Shown here: positions 61,546 through 64,000 of the stretch, piece by piece
Position numbering within the stretch: position 1 is the first letter of the stretch
How the letters are laid out: each line of letters begins with the position of its first letter
Source of the DNA: Natronorubrum aibiense
GTDB lineage: Archaea > Halobacteriota > Halobacteria > Halobacteriales > Natrialbaceae
Direction of reading: 5' to 3'
DNA: 64,000 nucleotides
Assembly: GCF_009392895.1 (NCBI RefSeq)
Contig: NZ_CP045488.1
Coordinates: 1,364,001-1,428,000, forward strand
Program-made: the position numbers and the translations under genes
Notes under the pieces: model-generated
Told to the model about the DNA's origin: nothing
The model's database searches: none
Seen by the model: the letters and a program-made list of their open reading frames with translations, nothing else

Positions 61546-62832
61546 ATGCACATCACGGTCATCGGCAGCGGCTACGTGGGGACGACGATTGCAGCCTGTT
61601 TTGCGGACCTCGGGCACGACGTGACGGCGATCGATATCGACGAGGAAATCGTCGACACGCTCAACGACGGACAGTCACCGATCTCTGAATCCGGACTCGA
61701 GAATCTCCTCGAGACTCACACCGGAAATCGACTCGAGGCCACTACCTCCTACGACGCCGTCCCCGAATCGGACGTCACCTTCTTGGCGATCGGGACACCG
61801 TCGAACGACGACGGTAGCATCGATCTCGGGGCGCTGGAAGCAGCGGTCGAGGCAACCGGTGAAGCCGTCGTAGACAAAGACGAGCGCCATCTGGTCGTCA
61901 TCAAGAGTACGGTGACGCCACCGAGCATCGAGACCGTGCTCAAGCCAGCAGTCCACCGAGGTGCAGATGGAAATGAGAACATCGAGATCGGGATGAATCC
62001 CGAGTTCCTCCGCGAGGGAAGCGCTGTTGCGGATTTCCTGCACCCGGATAAGCTCGTTTTCGGGGCGAGTTCCGAGTGGGGGATGGATCGATTGCATGCG
62101 GTGTTTGAACCACTGCTCGAGGACCACGATGCTCACATCGTCGAAACGGACCCGCAGACGGCTGCGATGATCAAGTACGCGAACAATGCCTTCCTCGCGT
62201 CGAAAATCAGTCTGGTCAACGATCTCGGAAACATCTGCAAGGAGTTCGACCTCGACGCCTACGAAGTGATGGAGGCGATCGGCCTCGATGACCGCATCTC
62301 AGAGCAATTCCTCCGCAGTGGTGTCGGCTGGGGTGGCTCCTGTTTCCCAAAGGATGTCAATGCAATCATCGCAGCCGCACGCGAGGAAGACTACGATCCA
62401 GCCGTCCTCGAGGCGACCGTCGAAGTCAACGACCGCCAGCCCGAACGCATGCTCGAGTTGCTCGCAGACTATGTCGAACTCGAGGGGGCCCGCATTGCAG
62501 TCCTTGGTTTGTCGTTCAAACCGAACACGGACGATATCCGGAACTCGCGGGCGATCCCCGTGATCGAATCGCTTCGCAGTCACGGAGCCGACGTGGTTGC
62601 CTACGATCCGGTCGCTGCCGACGAAATGGCCGAAAAGTTCCCGAATGTTGACTACGCGAAGACGGCTGTGGATGCACTCCAGGATGCAGACGGCACACTC
62701 GTCGTTACCGATTGGGATGAATTTAGCGACCTCGATAGCGAGTTCGACGAGATGGCAACCCCGGTCGTTATTGATGGCCGACGATGTGTCGAACGCCGCG
62801 ATGGTATCGTCTATCAAGGACTAACTTGGTAA
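61546..62832 (+). CDS. aglM: UDP-glucose 6-dehydrogenase (AglM-like)
   Basis: 428 residues. N-terminal NAD motif ITVIGSGYVGTTIAACFADL, central KYANNAFLASKISLVNDLGN and the catalytic Cys in GVGWGGSCFPKDVNAI. The C-terminal UDP domain has RIAVLGLSFKPNTDDIRNSR. The enzyme oxidises UDP-glucose to UDP-glucuronate with two NAD+. With AglF it supplies the hexuronic acids found in haloarchaeal N-glycans. The gene faces away from aglF, so both may share a regulatory spacer (61435-61545). Confidence 0.94.
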   Translation: MHITVIGSGYVGTTIAACFADLGHDVTAIDIDEEIVDTLNDGQSPISESGLENLLETHTGNRLEATTSYDAVPESDVTFLAIGTPSNDDGSIDLGALEAAVEATGEAVVDKDERHLVVIKSTVTPPSIETVLKPAVHRGADGNENIEIGMNPEFLREGSAVADFLHPDKLVFGASSEWGMDRLHAVFEPLLEDHDAHIVETDPQTAAMIKYANNAFLASKISLVNDLGNICKEFDLDAYEVMEAIGLDDRISEQFLRSGVGWGGSCFPKDVNAIIAAAREEDYDPAVLEATVEVNDRQPERMLELLADYVELEGARIAVLGLSFKPNTDDIRNSRAIPVIESLRSHGADVVAYDPVAADEMAEKFPNVDYAKTAVDALQDADGTLVVTDWDEFSDLDSEFDEMATPVVIDGRRCVERRDGIVYQGLTW

Positions 62833-63028
62833 CCGAAGAAAAACATGATGACTCGAGGAGGACCCACAGTGCAATGATGCCGGCCACGCCGAGACCGACG
62901 ATTCGAAGAGAAGTTGTCATACACAAAATGTGTGAATAGGCCACTATGAGGCACTGTGTTCGCCATACTTGTTTGGACGATCGATCTCGATAGCGTCACT
63001 TTAGCGGGTTCAGCTGCTTGTATAACCT
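62833..63028. other. Intergenic region after aglM with possible small membrane ORF
   Basis: On the minus strand from 62920 a frame reads MTTSLRIVGLGVAGIIALWV, one clear hydrophobic helix, and then runs into the end of aglM in antisense. It may be a truncated small membrane protein. No other feature. Confidence 0.25.
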
Positions 63029-63568
63029 GTGTTGCCCCTTGGCCACCTCGCGGTTGCCTATCTCTGCTATAGTCTCTTGACTCGAGTCCGCTTCAAGAGC
63101 CCACCAACACACGTCCCCGTGCTCATTGTCCTTTTCGCGAGTCTGTTCCCAGATTTACTCGACAAACCGCTGGCGTGGGGTCTGGGCCTTCTCCCATCGG
63201 GACGAACACTCGGCCATTCACTGCTCTTTCTCGTCCCACTTTCAATCGGGCTCTACGTATTCACCCGTCGGTATGGGCGTAGCGAGTACGCAGTTGCGTT
63301 TGCAATTGGCGTACTCCCACACAGTCCGCTCGATATCATGACACTGCTCTGGGATCCCTACTCGAGCGAGCAGTTTCTCTTGTGGCCGCTGTTTTCGTTT
63401 CCGATCCCACCAATCCTTGACTCATACCATCCACCGCTAGGTGCGTTCTACATCCTTTCGGAGCTCGGTTTCGCAGCGTTAGCGTTCATGCTCTGGTGGT
63501 ATGATGGCTTTCCCGGCTTCAAGTTACTCCGTGCTGGCTTCGAACAGGAGACGCACACAGCTAAATAA
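63029..63568 (+). CDS. DUF457 / YdjM-family membrane protein (metal-dependent hydrolase-like)
   Basis: 179 residues, GTG start. Four to five helices. The opening LPLGHLAVAYLCYSLLT, the block LFASLFPDLLDKPLAWGLG, then GRTLGHSLLFL and GVLPHSPLDI give the His/Asp signature of the YdjM/DUF457 family (LexA-binding, inner-membrane metal-dependent hydrolase-like). Members are found widely next to envelope genes. Its exact reaction is not known. It stands alone, 196 bases after aglM. Confidence 0.87.
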   Translation: MLPLGHLAVAYLCYSLLTRVRFKSPPTHVPVLIVLFASLFPDLLDKPLAWGLGLLPSGRTLGHSLLFLVPLSIGLYVFTRRYGRSEYAVAFAIGVLPHSPLDIMTLLWDPYSSEQFLLWPLFSFPIPPILDSYHPPLGAFYILSELGFAALAFMLWWYDGFPGFKLLRAGFEQETHTAK

Positions 63569-63711
63569 GGCGCAAAGTGACCAGCAACGCTTGCTGGATC
63601 GTCACAGTCAAATTGAGTCGGTTGATCGGTCTGAGATGACCCTACTCGTCGAAGTCTCACTACGTGCTATACCCCGTGTTGTTTACTGTCTAGAACTGCC
63701 ATTGTCATCGT

Positions 63712-63954
63712 ATGAGTGAAGTCATGGCTCGAGATCTCCAAGGGAAGTCCATTGTTGGGACCGACGGCACGACCTTTGGGACGCTGTACAACGTCACGAT
63801 GGATCACGAATCCGGCATGCTTTGTAATCTCATTGTCGAGCCGCACAAAGAGTCCTCGTCAATGGTTACTGACGAAACTGACGACAATCGACTTCATATT
63901 CCCGTTAGTCGGGTTAAAACGGTGAACGACCAGATCATCATTGACACCGATTAG
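63712..63954 (+). CDS. PRC-barrel domain protein
   Basis: 80 residues. After a short leader, ARDLQGKSIVGTDGTTFGTL and SGMLCNLIVEPHKESSS form the six-stranded PRC-barrel, ending IPVSRVKTVNDQIIIDTD. Archaea have many single-domain PRC-barrel proteins linked to RNA processing and cell division (CdpB family) or membrane attachment. This one carries an extra acidic insertion (VTDETDDN). A second ATG at 63724 could be the true start, since conservation starts there. Last gene in the window. Confidence 0.85.
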   Translation: MSEVMARDLQGKSIVGTDGTTFGTLYNVTMDHESGMLCNLIVEPHKESSSMVTDETDDNRLHIPVSRVKTVNDQIIIDTD

Positions 63955-64000
63955 GTGTCCGGCTGGAACTGCGAGTGGTTCAATTGAACTGTGTCGTGAG

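Noticed and set aside
1-64000. CRISPR arrays, rRNA and tRNA genes
   Set aside because: No regularly spaced short direct repeats and no tRNA-like cloverleaf with a T-loop were seen in the intergenic regions.

Overview
The window is chromosomal DNA of a halophilic archaeon of the Halobacteria, most likely Natrialbales (Natrinema/Haloterrigena-like; this is an inference from style, not a search). Supporting signs are strongly acidic proteins, moderately high GC with CTCGAG-rich coding sequence, PGF-CTERM surface anchors, Tat signals, bacterio-opsin-activator-type HTH regulators, DUF7344-type winged helices, agl-type N-glycosylation genes and ISH8 / IS1341-type insertion-sequence debris. I found no rRNA, tRNA or CRISPR array.

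Layout. 1-3.1 kb: two surface glycoproteins with an M23 peptidase remnant between them. 3.4-6.6 kb: a MacB-like ABC exporter operon (two paralogous permeases and an ATPase). 6.8-12.1 and 18.4-20.5 kb: the DUF4350 - MoxR - DUF58 - DUF4129 set. It is interrupted at 12.1-18.4 kb by a cassette holding an acyl-CoA synthetase, an IclR regulator and a Tat-exported GMC oxidoreductase pair, and the cassette is bordered by IS200/IS605-like right-end debris. 20.6-25.2 kb: an RCK potassium channel, two HTH regulators, a TnpB relic and a DUF1616 protein. 25.4-28.4 kb: glmU-like and glmS genes for UDP-GlcNAc supply. 28.6-40.1 kb: an accessory stretch of secreted proteins (CFI-box protein, aspartoacylase-like protein, PGF-CTERM protein, Tat lipoprotein), tiny zinc-ribbon proteins, a SAM-hydrolase-like protein, and a decayed second copy of the lipoprotein / membrane-protein pair. 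An intergenic run of three perfect hairpins lies at 31.25-31.35 kb.

40.6-56 kb is a surface-glycan island: a WecC-type dehydrogenase, a GT2, three GT4-like enzymes and a DUF354 protein, a thymidylate-kinase-like protein paired with a membrane nucleotidyltransferase, a Wzx-type flippase, two sulfatase-superfamily proteins and a many-TM protein. Base composition falls sharply from about 43 kb and stays AT-rich to about 56 kb, so this part was probably acquired. Fragments of an aglF-like nucleotidyltransferase lie at both edges of the island in inverted orientation. The right edge also carries an IS630 element with a frame-disrupted transposase and a truncated ISH8-type transposase.

58.6-62.8 kb: core sugar-nucleotide genes (epimerase, a second nucleotidyltransferase, aglF, aglM). 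63-64 kb: a DUF457 membrane protein and a PRC-barrel protein. Together, glmU/glmS, aglF/aglM, the epimerase and the dehydrogenase would supply UDP-activated sugars, the island glycosyltransferases would build a lipid-linked glycan, and the flippase would export it. Sequon-rich surface proteins in the same window are plausible acceptors.
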